Of a stretch of DNA of 64,000 bases, positions 52,827 to 61,068 are shown in pieces. The notes beneath the pieces are model-generated. The model was not told the DNA's origin, made no database searches, and saw nothing but the letters and a program-made list of their open reading frames with translations. This DNA is from Fen-1058 sp964398185 (GTDB lineage: Bacteria; Chloroflexota; Anaerolineae; Fen-1058): NCBI GenBank assembly GCA_964398185.1, contig CAYNML010000022.1:1-64000 (forward strand), written 5' to 3'. The first letter of the stretch is position 1. Each line of letters begins with the position of its first letter. Position numbers and translations under genes: made by a program.

Positions 52827-55196
52827 ATGCTCGAAGCTCATCATTGGCATACGCTGGAACTACCCAAAGTTCTGGCAAAACTTGCTCGTTACACCGCGTT
52901 CTCGGCCAGCACCGAACTGGCGCTGGCGCTGGAACCTTCAACCTTTGCCGATGTGGTGCAGCAGCGGCTGGCGGAAACACGCGAGGCCCGATCGCTCCTC
53001 ACCACGCGCGGCGATCTGAGCGTGGGCGGCGTGCACGACGTGCGCCCCGTGGCCGAGAATGCCCTGCGCGGCGCGCGACTCTTAGTGCCCGATCTGCTGG
53101 CCGTGCGCAACACGTTGATCGCGGCGCGTGATCTGCGCCGCTCGTTAATCAAACTGGAATCTCAGTACCCCCGCTTGGCTTCGGCGGCCCAGCGGTTGTA
53201 CGAATCCACCGGCCTCATCAACGAGATTGGCCGCTGCCTGGACGAGAACACCGGCGAAGTGCGCGACGACGCCACGCCAGAACTGGCCGACGCGCGCCGC
53301 TCACTGCGCGAGGTCTTTGGCCGCGTGCAGGAAAAACTGCGCCGCATCGTGGGCAATGCGCGCAATGCGCCGTATCTGCAGGAAGCCATCATCACGCAGC
53401 GCGGCGGGCGCTACGTCATTCCGATCAAAGCCGATTTCAAAGGCCGCATTCAAGGCATCGTGCACGATCAGTCGGCCAGCGGCGCGACGCTGTTCATCGA
53501 GCCGCTTTCGACGGTGGAACTCAACAATCAGCTGCGCGAGCTGCAACTGACAGAGCAGCACGAAGTGGAACGCGTGCTGCAGATGTTATCCGCGCTCGTG
53601 GCCGCCGACGCGCAGCCCATCATCTACACCGTGGAAGCGCTGGCCGACCTCGACGTGATCTTCGCCAAAGCAAAATACGCCGACGACAGCGACGCGATCG
53701 AGCCGGCGCTGGAGAACGGCCCGCGCGCCACGCTGCGCCTGATCCGCGCGCGGCATCCGCTGCTCGATCCGCGCACCGTCGTGCCCATCGACATCGATCC
53801 TGACCCCAGCACGCACATCATCGTGTTGACAGGGCCAAACACCGGCGGCAAGACGGTCACGTTGAAGACTGCCGGCCTGCTGGCGTTAATGACGCAATGC
53901 GGATTGCACATTCCGTGCAGTGCCGGTTCGGCGCTCAGCGTCTTCGAGGACATCTTCGCCGACATCGGCGACGAGCAATCGATCGAGCAGAGCCTCTCCA
54001 CGTTCTCGTCGCACCTGGTCAACATCGGCGGCTTCATCGATCGCATCGGGCCGAAGTCGTTGGTGCTGTTCGACGAGTTGGGCGCGGGGACCGATCCGGC
54101 CGAAGGTTCGGCGCTGGCCCGATCGATCCTCGATCACGTCAAAGAGACCAAAGCGATGACGCTCGTCGCCACGCACTATCCCGAGCTCAAGGTGTGGGCG
54201 CACACGACGCCGGGCGCGACGAATGCCTCGGTGGAGTTCGATCCGGAAACGCTGCGCCCGACCTTCAAGCTCACGATCGGTCTTCCCGGCCGCTCGAATG
54301 CCTTTGCCATCGCCACGCGTCTTGGCTTGAAACCAGAGATCGTGGCGCACGCCAAATCGATGGTGGCTGAGGGCGATCTGAAGGTGGAAGACCTGCTGGC
54401 GGAGATCCATCAGCAGAAGGAAGCGATCACGCAGTCGCGTGAGATCGCCGATCGAGCGCGGCGCGAAGCCGAAACAATGTCGCGGCAACTGCGCGAACGG
54501 CTCAATAAGATTGAAGACGAACGTGCCGAGATTCTCGATCGGGCGCGCGCGGACGCGCAGGCCCAAGTGGAACTGCTGCGCGAGGAGATCGATCGGCTGC
54601 GGAAGAAACTATCGGATGTGCAGCAGCCGGAAGTGGCTGCGGCTGCCGCCGAGATCATCGCAGAGATCAAGCAGCTCGAAGAGCAAGCCGAAGCGATTGT
54701 GCCGACACCCACGCCCATCGAGAAACCGGCGCTGGGTTCGCGTCGCAAGCCGCGCGTGGGCGATACCGTCTTTGTCGAGCGCATCGGTTCGACGGCGGAA
54801 GTCACCGCGCTCGATCGCGGCCTGATCGAAGTCGCCATCGGCTCGCTGCGCCTGAAGGTCAAGCCCGACGAAGTGGAATGGCGCGCGTCACCCAAACCCG
54901 CCGAAGCGGTTGCTGCTCCCACAAAAGTGAAACTGAGTTCGCAGGCGCGCATGGAGATCGATCTGCGCGGGCTGCGTGTGGACGACGGCCTGGATGAACT
55001 GGCGCGTCAACTCGACGCGGCGTATCTGAACGGCATGCCGTTCGTGCGCATCATTCACGGCAAAGGCACCGGCGCGATGAAGAAGGCCGTGCGCGAAGCG
55101 CTGCACAGCAATCCGCACGTCAAGCGCTTTGAAGGCGGCAAGGATGAGGAAGGCGGCGAGGGCGTGACGATTGCGTTTATGATTTCTGATCTGTGA
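52827..55196 (+). CDS. mutS2: MutS2 ATPase/nuclease
   Basis: A 789-aa protein. The MutS core opens HHWHTLELPKVLAKLARYTA; clamp helices follow with LQEAIITQRGGRYVIPIKAD and DQSASGATLFIEPLSTVELN. The ATPase has Walker A LTGPNTGGKTVTLKTAG, STFSSHLVNIGGFI and VLFDELGAGTDPAEGSALA. A long coiled coil (about 520-640) leads to a KOW-like region and a C-terminal Smr domain (MEIDLRGLRVDDGLDELARQ, RIIHGKGTGAMKKAVREAL). MutS2 proteins suppress recombination and rescue collided ribosomes. The stop codon and last residues are encoded by a 7-nt repeat. Confidence 0.95.
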   Translation: MLEAHHWHTLELPKVLAKLARYTAFSASTELALALEPSTFADVVQQRLAETREARSLLTTRGDLSVGGVHDVRPVAENALRGARLLVPDLLAVRNTLIAARDLRRSLIKLESQYPRLASAAQRLYESTGLINEIGRCLDENTGEVRDDATPELADARRSLREVFGRVQEKLRRIVGNARNAPYLQEAIITQRGGRYVIPIKADFKGRIQGIVHDQSASGATLFIEPLSTVELNNQLRELQLTEQHEVERVLQMLSALVAADAQPIIYTVEALADLDVIFAKAKYADDSDAIEPALENGPRATLRLIRARHPLLDPRTVVPIDIDPDPSTHIIVLTGPNTGGKTVTLKTAGLLALMTQCGLHIPCSAGSALSVFEDIFADIGDEQSIEQSLSTFSSHLVNIGGFIDRIGPKSLVLFDELGAGTDPAEGSALARSILDHVKETKAMTLVATHYPELKVWAHTTPGATNASVEFDPETLRPTFKLTIGLPGRSNAFAIATRLGLKPEIVAHAKSMVAEGDLKVEDLLAEIHQQKEAITQSREIADRARREAETMSRQLRERLNKIEDERAEILDRARADAQAQVELLREEIDRLRKKLSDVQQPEVAAAAAEIIAEIKQLEEQAEAIVPTPTPIEKPALGSRRKPRVGDTVFVERIGSTAEVTALDRGLIEVAIGSLRLKVKPDEVEWRASPKPAEAVAAPTKVKLSSQARMEIDLRGLRVDDGLDELARQLDAAYLNGMPFVRIIHGKGTGAMKKAVREALHSNPHVKRFEGGKDEEGGEGVTIAFMISDL

Positions 55197-55222
55197 TCTG
55201 CGATCTCGGATTGTGGATTGCT
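55181..55222. repeat. six heptamers in exact 7-nt register (GATCTGT type)
   Basis: GAT-starting heptamers begin at 55181, 55188, 55195, 55202, 55209 and 55216 (for example GATCTGT and GATCTGC). They start inside the mutS2 coding end and include its TGA stop. Confidence 0.85.
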
Positions 55223-55321
55223 AGACCTGGCAGGTTTTCACCAGTTCATCTGGCCGAGTTATTCAACTGGAATTGTTCGCCGCGAGTGTGTGAGGATGAT
55301 CAGCAAAAACCTGCCAGGTCT
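55223..55321. repeat. AGACCTGGCAGGTTTT inverted-repeat element
   Basis: Perfect 16-base arms at 55223-55238 and 55306-55321 flank 67 bases. A second copy with the same outer arms lies at 63320-63416. The right arm forms the 3' end and stop codon of the Phd-type gene. Confidence 0.9.
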
Positions 55322-55536
55322 GTCGAAGTGAGCGGATCGTTAAAGTCGGGGCTGATCCAGATTGAGCCGTTGTGCAGGCCGGCCACGTGCTGCCTGGCCG
55401 CGACATTGAGCGGCGTCAAACGCGCCACCGGCAAGTTGTTCTGGGTGAGGATGACCTCAGCGCCACCGGATACCGTAGACAGCAGTTCCGTGAAACGGCT
55501 CTGGGCTTCGCGTACATCGACCGTTTGAGTTGTCAT
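55300..55536 (-). CDS. Phd/YefM-type antitoxin with repeat-derived C-terminus
   Basis: A 78-aa protein from the ATG at 55536 (after GGAGAGACGCC). TQTVDVREAQSRFTELLSTV and GGAEVILTQNNLPVARLTPL form the Phd/YefM DNA-binding domain, and GSIWISPDFNDPL is the start of the toxin-binding tail. The last codons (DLAGFC) and the stop come from the AGACCTGGCAGGTTTT repeat, so the natural C-terminus has been replaced. No toxin gene is adjacent. It is probably an orphan or relic of a Phd-Doc or Phd-VapC pair. Confidence 0.8.
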   Translation of the reverse strand: MTTQTVDVREAQSRFTELLSTVSGGAEVILTQNNLPVARLTPLNVAARQHVAGLHNGSIWISPDFNDPLTSTDLAGFC

Positions 55537-55606
55537 GGCGTCTCTCCGTTCCATATTTAGCTGTACTACAAGCGGTAGACGGGCAGTGCGGCAGGCAAGC
55601 GTCGAA

Positions 55607-55634
55607 TTACTCGTTACTGGTTACTCGTTATGAC
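55607..55634. repeat. 7-nt phased words (TTACTCG) running into a start codon
   Basis: Heptamers TTACTCG or TTACTGG start at 55607, 55614 and 55621, and the fourth unit (55628) contains the ATG of the DUF72 gene. The word equals the right arm of the element at 34657-34719. Confidence 0.85.
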
Positions 55635-56523
55635 CTTCTTCATCGGCTCCGCCGTCTGGGCGCATCAAGGCTGGGTGGGCAACTTTTTCCCGAAAGGGAC
55701 GAAGCAGGCCGACTATCTGCGCGAGTATGCCAAGCGCCTCACTACCGTCGAGGGCAACACCACGTTCTGGGCGACGCCTTCGAGTGAAACCGTTCTGCGC
55801 TGGGTGCAGGATACTCCCGCGTATTTTCGCTTTTGCCCCAAACTCCCGCGCGGGATCAGTCACACCGGGCAGTTGATGCCACATCTCAGCGAGGCGCAGC
55901 GCTTCATCGATCTGATGCGCCACCTCGGCACGCGCCTTGGCCCGCTGTTCCTGCAACTCCCGCCGCGCTACTCACCGAAACTGATCAACGATCTCACAAA
56001 GTTTCTCGCCGCGTGGCCGCGCGAGGTGCAGCTCGCGCTGGAGGTGCGCCATCTCGATTGGTTTAGCGAGCCGCATCACTCCGCGCTGAACGATTTGCTG
56101 CGAACGCACGATGTGGCGCGCGTGTTGATCGATACGCGGCCGATTCGTAACTTGCCGGATGCAAAGATCGAGGGTGGCAAGGTGCAGGTGCTGCTGCAGC
56201 AGGCGCAAGAGCGCAAACCCGACGTGCCGCTGCTGCCCGAACGGACTGCTTCGTTTGCGTTTGTGCGCTACATCGGCAATCCCGATGTGATGGCGAATAC
56301 TGCACTGCTAGATGAATGGGCCGATCGCATGGCGGGTTGGCTGAAAGAAGGTACGACCATCTTCGCGTTCTGTCACTGTCCCGACGAAACTTTCTCTCCG
56401 CAGATTTGCCGCGAACTCCATCGGCGTGTGGCCGCGCGGGTGCAGATCGATCCGCTGCCGTGGGACAAAGCAGGGCAAGATGACACGCGAAGCGTGCCCT
56501 ACACGCAAGCTTCCATGTTCTGA
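55630..56523 (+). CDS. DUF72 protein
   Basis: A 297-aa TIM-barrel protein of the DUF72/YecE family: FFIGSAVWAHQGWVGNFFP, LTTVEGNTTFWATPSSETVL, FRFCPKLPRGISHTGQL, LGPLFLQLPPRYSP, ALEVRHLDWFSEPHHSALND and IFAFCHCPDETFSPQICREL. The E-x-N-x-T-F and L-E-x-R-H motifs are typical. The function of the family is unproven. The ribosome-binding site is poor; the start codon lies inside a heptamer repeat. Confidence 0.85.
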   Translation: MTFFIGSAVWAHQGWVGNFFPKGTKQADYLREYAKRLTTVEGNTTFWATPSSETVLRWVQDTPAYFRFCPKLPRGISHTGQLMPHLSEAQRFIDLMRHLGTRLGPLFLQLPPRYSPKLINDLTKFLAAWPREVQLALEVRHLDWFSEPHHSALNDLLRTHDVARVLIDTRPIRNLPDAKIEGGKVQVLLQQAQERKPDVPLLPERTASFAFVRYIGNPDVMANTALLDEWADRMAGWLKEGTTIFAFCHCPDETFSPQICRELHRRVAARVQIDPLPWDKAGQDDTRSVPYTQASMF

Positions 56524-56533
56524 ATTCAAACAG

Positions 56534-56596
56534 CCACGGATTACACAGATTTCACGGATGATGGTTCATATCCGTGTTAATCCGTGTAATCCGTGG
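56534..56596. repeat. 9-nt phased word hairpin (CACGGATTA/AATCCGTGG)
   Basis: Nonamers start at 56535, 56544 and 56553, and the inverted set at 56570, 56579 and 56588, each in strict 9-nt register. CCACGGATTACAC pairs perfectly with GTGTAATCCGTGG. It lies between the DUF72 gene and the membrane glycosyltransferase-like gene. Confidence 0.85.
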
Positions 56597-56633
56597 TCAG
56601 TTAAGAACGCGATTCACGGTATAATGCATCCTC

Positions 56634-58142
56634 GTGAGTCGCTTGAACTGGAAGTTAATCGCGCTGTGCGCCGCCGCCTTCATTCTCTCCGCTGCCGTGG
56701 CGTGGGGCGTGTATGGCTCCATGCCGCACCTGGAAGATGAGCAAGCTAACGTTTTTCAGGCCAGGGTTTTTGCCAGCGGCAATCTGGCCGTGCGCATGCC
56801 CGGCGTGCAGCCCAACTCGTTTTACATCCCTTTCATCCTCAATCAAGCCGGCTGGTTGTTCGGCAAATATCCCCCCGGCTATTCCTTGCTGCTGCTGCCC
56901 GCCGCGTGGACTGATCAATGGTGGTTGATCAACGCCGTGGCCGCCGTGGTCGTCGTGTTGGGCGTCTATCTGCTGGGGCGCGATCTGTTCGAGGCGCACA
57001 CGGGCCTGCTGGCCGCCGCGCTGGGCCTGCTCGCGCCGATGTTCATCCTGCTGAGCGGCGCGCTGGTCTCGCACCTGGTGACGATGGCGCTGTTGACGAT
57101 CTTCACGTGGGGCTTCATCCGCGCACGCCAATCGGATCACAGACACCCGAGCGGTTTGGCGGCCCTCGCCGGAATCACACTCGGTCTGGCCTTCATCACG
57201 CGGCCATGGACCACGTTCGCCATCGGCCTGCCGTTTGCCGTGCAGGCGCTGATCGATCTGGCGCGGCGCGGGCGCGTGGTGTGGCGTCCTTACGGAATCA
57301 TGCTGATCACCTGTGGCGCGATCGCGGCGCTGCTCCCGCTGTACAACGCCGCGCTCACCGGCTCGCCGTTCACCAACACCTATGAACTGTGGTGGCAAAT
57401 GGATCGCATCGGTTTCGGGCCTGGCATCGGCACCGCGCCCGGCGGGCACAGCCTGTACACGGCCATCATCAATTTCCGGCTGGATTTTCCGATCTTCGGA
57501 CAGATGCTGTCCGGCTGGCCGGATGTGATCGGTGTGTCGCTGGTGTGGGCGCCGCTCATCGCCGGGCTGCTGCTGCCGCCGGTGACCAAGCGCGAGTGGG
57601 CGCTGCTGCTGCCGCCCCTCATGCTGGTCGGCGCGCACTTCCTCTACTGGGCGCGCGGCAGCAGTTTCTACGGTCCGCGCTATTACGCCGAAGCGATGCC
57701 GTTTTTGTGGCTCATCATCGCGCGCGGCCTGATCAAAATCTGCGCCATCAAAACTCCGTGGCCGCGCCGCTTCCCCGCAGCGCCGCGCTACGTGGTGTAT
57801 GCGGCGCTGCCGCTGCTCATCGCGTGGAACATTGTGTACGTCGTCGAGCCGCGCTTCATGGCCGGCTTCGCGCAGTATCGATCGGCGCGGCGGGCCATCA
57901 ACACCATCGCGCAGGCCGACGTGCATCACGCGCTGATCTTTGTGAAGGCGCAGCAGTGGCAGGACTATGCGGCGCTGGGCTGGCTCAACACGCCGCGCGT
58001 GTCCGACGGCGATCTGATCTTTGCGTACGACTTTGGTCCATGGGGGAATGCGCGTTTGATTGAGGAGTATCCCGATCGGGCCGTGTACTACTTTGATCCA
58101 TCGCAGCCCTATCCGTTGGTGGCCGCGCGCGAGGAGAAATGA
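56634..58142 (+). CDS. GT39/ArnT-like polytopic membrane glycosyltransferase
   Basis: A 502-aa protein with GTG start and about ten hydrophobic helices. The first external loop carries MPHLEDEQANVFQARVF, where the acidic pair corresponds to the catalytic Asp/Glu of GT-C enzymes such as PMT and ArnT. WLFGKYPPGYSLLLLPAAW follows, as in many GT39-type proteins. Such enzymes transfer sugars from polyprenyl phosphate to proteins or lipids outside the membrane; the substrate is unknown. TATAAT at 56620-56625 places transcription within a few bases of the start codon, another nearly leaderless gene. Confidence 0.8.
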   Translation: MSRLNWKLIALCAAAFILSAAVAWGVYGSMPHLEDEQANVFQARVFASGNLAVRMPGVQPNSFYIPFILNQAGWLFGKYPPGYSLLLLPAAWTDQWWLINAVAAVVVVLGVYLLGRDLFEAHTGLLAAALGLLAPMFILLSGALVSHLVTMALLTIFTWGFIRARQSDHRHPSGLAALAGITLGLAFITRPWTTFAIGLPFAVQALIDLARRGRVVWRPYGIMLITCGAIAALLPLYNAALTGSPFTNTYELWWQMDRIGFGPGIGTAPGGHSLYTAIINFRLDFPIFGQMLSGWPDVIGVSLVWAPLIAGLLLPPVTKREWALLLPPLMLVGAHFLYWARGSSFYGPRYYAEAMPFLWLIIARGLIKICAIKTPWPRRFPAAPRYVVYAALPLLIAWNIVYVVEPRFMAGFAQYRSARRAINTIAQADVHHALIFVKAQQWQDYAALGWLNTPRVSDGDLIFAYDFGPWGNARLIEEYPDRAVYYFDPSQPYPLVAAREEK

Positions 58143-58202
58143 TCGCCGTTGGGGCAAGCCCGTGGGTTCGCCCCTGAATCGGGCCGATCCGCGGATCGAC
58201 CC

Positions 58203-58862
58203 CTACGCCAGAATCTGCTTAATCCACCGCTCGATCTCTTTCATCCCCTGCGCCGAGACCTTGTGCCCCACGCGATGCTCGTGATATTCGACGCTGGCTC
58301 CCCGGCTTTCTAACACCGATCGCGCTGCCCGCGCCCGATCGATTGGCGCCGCGTCATCGTGTGTGCCGTGGAGGATGAGGTAACGTGGTAAAGCCGTCTT
58401 CGACTGCGCCGCTGCGCCGTTCCGCTCAGACGGCGAATGCGGCAGAAACCCAGCCAGGGCAATCACTCCGCGCAGCGACTCCGGGTACCTCAGCGAATAC
58501 GCATAGCTCAGCGCCGCGCCTTGACTGAACCCCATGAGGATCACACGCTGCGGATCGATCTGATACAGCGCGATTACCTCGGCCAGGAAGCGCGCCAACA
58601 CTTCAAGCGCTGCCTGAAAATCGACGTTGTCCAGATCGCCGCGTACTGCCGATCGGGTCCAGCTAGCGCCGCCGAGCTCACTGGCGTACAGGGCGCGCGG
58701 CGCGATCAGCGTGGCGGCGCGGGGCAGCGCGTGATCGAAAATCCACATCACGTTTTCATCGCCGCCGAGGCCGTGCAGCATGACGATCAACGGGCCGCGC
58801 GGCTGGCCGCGCCGCACGCGATAGCGCAGGCCGCTGGCGGAGTGAATGATGTCCGTGCACAT
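58203..58862 (-). CDS. alpha/beta-hydrolase (carboxylesterase/phospholipase type)
   Basis: A 219-aa hydrolase, start chosen at 58862 because the fold begins there; upstream residues in the longer frame look random. Oxyanion region LIVMLHGLGGDENVM, nucleophile elbow ILMGFSQGAALSYAYSLRY, acid in ILHGTHDDAAPIDRARAA and base His in HRVGHKVSAQGMKEIERW. This set matches the YpfH/acyl-protein thioesterase group. It is divergent from the DegV gene, 55 bases away. Confidence 0.9.
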   Translation of the reverse strand: MCTDIIHSASGLRYRVRRGQPRGPLIVMLHGLGGDENVMWIFDHALPRAATLIAPRALYASELGGASWTRSAVRGDLDNVDFQAALEVLARFLAEVIALYQIDPQRVILMGFSQGAALSYAYSLRYPESLRGVIALAGFLPHSPSERNGAAAQSKTALPRYLILHGTHDDAAPIDRARAARSVLESRGASVEYHEHRVGHKVSAQGMKEIERWIKQILA

Positions 58863-58917
58863 GCGGTTATTGTAGCAGAATGAGGTACAATGGGCGTACT
58901 TTGCCAAGGAGTGTGTC

Positions 58918-59775
58918 ATGAAGATTGTCACCGATAGCGCCGTCGATCTGCCGGAGGAGATGTTCGCGCAGTACGGGGTGGAACGTATGCCGTTGTTGAT
59001 CAACTTCGGCACCGAGTCGCTGCGCAGTGGTATCGACATTCAACCCGAAGAGTTCTATCGCCGCCTGGCCGCCGATCCCGATCATTTGCCGACGACGGCC
59101 CAGCCCTCGGTGGGCGAATTTGTGGAGTTGTACCGGCGCGTTGGACAGCTGGATAAGGACATCGTGTCGCTGCACGTGTCGTCGGGGTTGAGCGGCACCA
59201 TCAATTCGGCGGCGCAGGCGGCCAAGCAGTGCCCTGAGTTGAACATCACGCTGATCGATACCAAGACGCTGTCCGCCGCGGAAGGTTTCCAGATTGTGGC
59301 GGCGGCGCAGGCGATCCGGCGCGGTTGGCCGCTGGAGAAATTGAAGCAGCGCGTGCAGGACGTGGCCGATCAGACCGACATCTTCTTCACGCTGGACACG
59401 CTGCACTATCTGCAAAAAGGTGGGCGCATCGGACGCGTGCAGGCCATGGCCGGATCGCTGTTGAACTTGAAGCCGGTGATCACGGTGGACAAAGGGCCGG
59501 GCACCTACATCACCGTGGCGAAGGGACGCAGCATGTCCAAGTCGATCACGCTCATCGCCGATCAGGTGCAGGAGAAGATGAAGAGTCGCCCCGCGTGGGT
59601 GCACGTGCTGCATACTAACTCACCGGTCATGGCGCAGCAGTTGGCCGAATGGGTGACACAGCGCCTGCCCACCGCGAAGATCACCACCGGCCAGATCGTG
59701 CCGGTGCTGGGGGTGCATACCGGGCCGGGCTGCGTGGGCGCGGTGTGCGGACCGCTGGATGTGTTGGACGAGTAG
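58918..59775 (+). CDS. DegV-family fatty-acid-binding protein
   Basis: A 285-aa protein: MKIVTDSAVDLPEEMFAQY, LPTTAQPSVGEFVELYRRVG, DIVSLHVSSGLSGTINSA, IDTKTLSAAEGFQIVAAAQ and FFTLDTLHYLQKGGRIGRVQ are conserved DegV segments. Members (FakB) present fatty acids to the kinase FakA; no FakA gene is in the window. AAGGAG precedes the ATG. The stop codon begins a word-repeat hairpin. Confidence 0.93.
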   Translation: MKIVTDSAVDLPEEMFAQYGVERMPLLINFGTESLRSGIDIQPEEFYRRLAADPDHLPTTAQPSVGEFVELYRRVGQLDKDIVSLHVSSGLSGTINSAAQAAKQCPELNITLIDTKTLSAAEGFQIVAAAQAIRRGWPLEKLKQRVQDVADQTDIFFTLDTLHYLQKGGRIGRVQAMAGSLLNLKPVITVDKGPGTYITVAKGRSMSKSITLIADQVQEKMKSRPAWVHVLHTNSPVMAQQLAEWVTQRLPTAKITTGQIVPVLGVHTGPGCVGAVCGPLDVLDE

Positions 59776-59838
59776 ACAAGGAATAGGAAACAAGTAGACA
59801 AAGAGGCTTGGTTTTCTTGCTTACTTGTTTCCTTAGCT
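59771..59838. repeat. A-rich word hairpin between degV and ridA
   Basis: GGAAACAAGTA (59786-59796) pairs with TACTTGTTTCC, GTAG and CTAC close the outside, and the arms consist of repeated AAGGAAT/AAGTAGA-like words of about seven bases. The DegV stop codon is part of it. Confidence 0.65.
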
Positions 59839-59860
59839 ACTTTTGCGAAAGGAACGACGC

Positions 59861-60322
59861 ATGGCCACCAAGAAGACCGTGAAGAAAACTGTTGCGAAGA
59901 AAACTACCACGAAGAAAACCGTTGCTGCGCCAAAAGCCACCAAGCGCACCGTCATCAGTACCGAGCTGGCGCCCAAAGCCATCGGGCCGTATTCGCAGGC
60001 GATCCGCGTGAACGGCCTGGTGTTCTGCGCCGGGCAGACGCCGATCGATCCGGCGGTGGGCCAGCTCATCGAGGGTGATGTGCCTGCCCAGACGCGGCGC
60101 GTGCTGGAGAATCTCAGCGCCATTCTGGAGGCGGCGGGCACGTCGCTGGCGAAGGTGGTGAAGACTACCGTGTTCCTGACCGACATGGCGAACTTCAAGG
60201 CGATGAATGAAGTCTACGCCGAGTTTTTCCCGGAGCATCCGCCGGCGCGATCGACCATCGCCGTGGCCGGGCTGCCGCTGGGCGCGCAAGTGGAAATCGA
60301 GTGCATCGCTCTTGGTAGTTAG
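59861..60322 (+). CDS. RidA-family deaminase with lysine-rich N-terminal tail
   Basis: A 153-aa protein; the start at 59861 follows GAAAGGAACG. Residues 1-30 are a Lys/Thr/Ala tail (MATKKTVKKTVAKKTTTKK and on), resembling histone-H1-like or HU tails. The RidA domain follows: ELAPKAIGPYSQAIRVNGLV, FCAGQTPIDPAVGQLIEG, VKTTVFLTDMANFKAMNEVY and PARSTIAVAGLPLGAQVEIE, with the arginine that binds the carboxylate of imine intermediates. RidA hydrolyses reactive enamines. The tail is not a family feature and might bind nucleic acid. Confidence 0.92.
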   Translation: MATKKTVKKTVAKKTTTKKTVAAPKATKRTVISTELAPKAIGPYSQAIRVNGLVFCAGQTPIDPAVGQLIEGDVPAQTRRVLENLSAILEAAGTSLAKVVKTTVFLTDMANFKAMNEVYAEFFPEHPPARSTIAVAGLPLGAQVEIECIALGS

Positions 60323-60395
60323 TGGCTAGGGGTTGGTCGTTGGTTAGGCAGTGCGAATAACCAACGACCAACCACCAACGACCAATGACTAAAGA
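60312..60395. repeat. 7-nt phased word hairpin (TTGGTCG/CCAACGA)
   Basis: Heptamers run in exact register from 60312 to 60395 (starts every 7 bases). Left-arm words such as TTGGTCG at 60333 are inverted by CCAACGA at 60361 and 60375. The RidA stop codon (60320-60322) and the response-regulator ATG (60385) both lie inside the array. Confidence 0.9.
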
Positions 60396-61068
60396 AACCA
60401 TCCTCGTCGTCGACGACGAACAGAACATCATCGAACTGGCGCGGCTGTACCTGGAGCAGGACGGCTTTCGCGTCGAACAGGCCAACACCGGCCGGCAGGC
60501 GCTGGATAAGATCAAGCAGGTCGATCCGGCGCTGCTGATCCTTGATCTGATGCTGCCCGAGATCGACGGCTGGGAAGTGTGCCGCCGGGTGCGCGCGGCG
60601 AGCGACTTGCCGATTATCATGCTCACCGCGCGCGATGAGGATGTCGATAAGATCGTCGGGCTGGAGTTGGGCGCCGACGATTATATGACTAAGCCCTTCA
60701 ATCCGCGCGAGTTGGTGGCGCGCGTCAAGGCGATCCTGCGCCGATCGGAGCGCGCGGCGTCGCCGCCGAGGACCTATCGGATTGGCGATCTCACGATCGA
60801 TCCGGCGCGGCGCGAGGTGACGGTGGCCGGCCAACCGATCGATCTCCGCACGAAAGAGTTCGACTGCCTGCTCACGCTGGCCGAGCACAAGGGCATCGTG
60901 TTGAGCCGCGAGAAGCTGCTGGAACTGGCGTGGGGCTACGACTTCGCCGGGCAGACGCGCACGGTGGATGTGCACGTGGCGCACCTGCGCAAGAAGCTCA
61001 GCCACAGCGCCGCGCAGATCGAAACGGTGACGGGCGTGGGTTACAAGCTAATTAACAATGATCAATGA
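60385..61068 (+). CDS. OmpR/PhoB-type response regulator
   Basis: A 227-aa protein. The receiver has ILVVDDEQNIIELARLYLE, phosphoacceptor Asp54 in LLILDLMLPEIDGWEVC, Thr in IIMLTARDED and Lys in DYMTKPFNP. The winged-helix effector follows: YRIGDLTIDPARREVTVAG, LRTKEFDCLLTLAEHKG, LSREKLLELAWGYDFAG and VDVHVAHLRKKL. No sensor kinase gene is adjacent, so its partner is unknown. The start codon is embedded in a heptamer repeat and no clear ribosome-binding site is visible. Confidence 0.93.
   Translation: MTKETILVVDDEQNIIELARLYLEQDGFRVEQANTGRQALDKIKQVDPALLILDLMLPEIDGWEVCRRVRAASDLPIIMLTARDEDVDKIVGLELGADDYMTKPFNPRELVARVKAILRRSERAASPPRTYRIGDLTIDPARREVTVAGQPIDLRTKEFDCLLTLAEHKGIVLSREKLLELAWGYDFAGQTRTVDVHVAHLRKKLSHSAAQIETVTGVGYKLINNDQ

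Noticed and set aside
56655..58157. Long antisense open frame (500 codons) opposite the membrane glycosyltransferase gene
   Set aside because: It is rich in Arg, Gln and His, has no domain, and exactly mirrors a convincing polytopic protein; high-GC codon bias opens the antisense frame.
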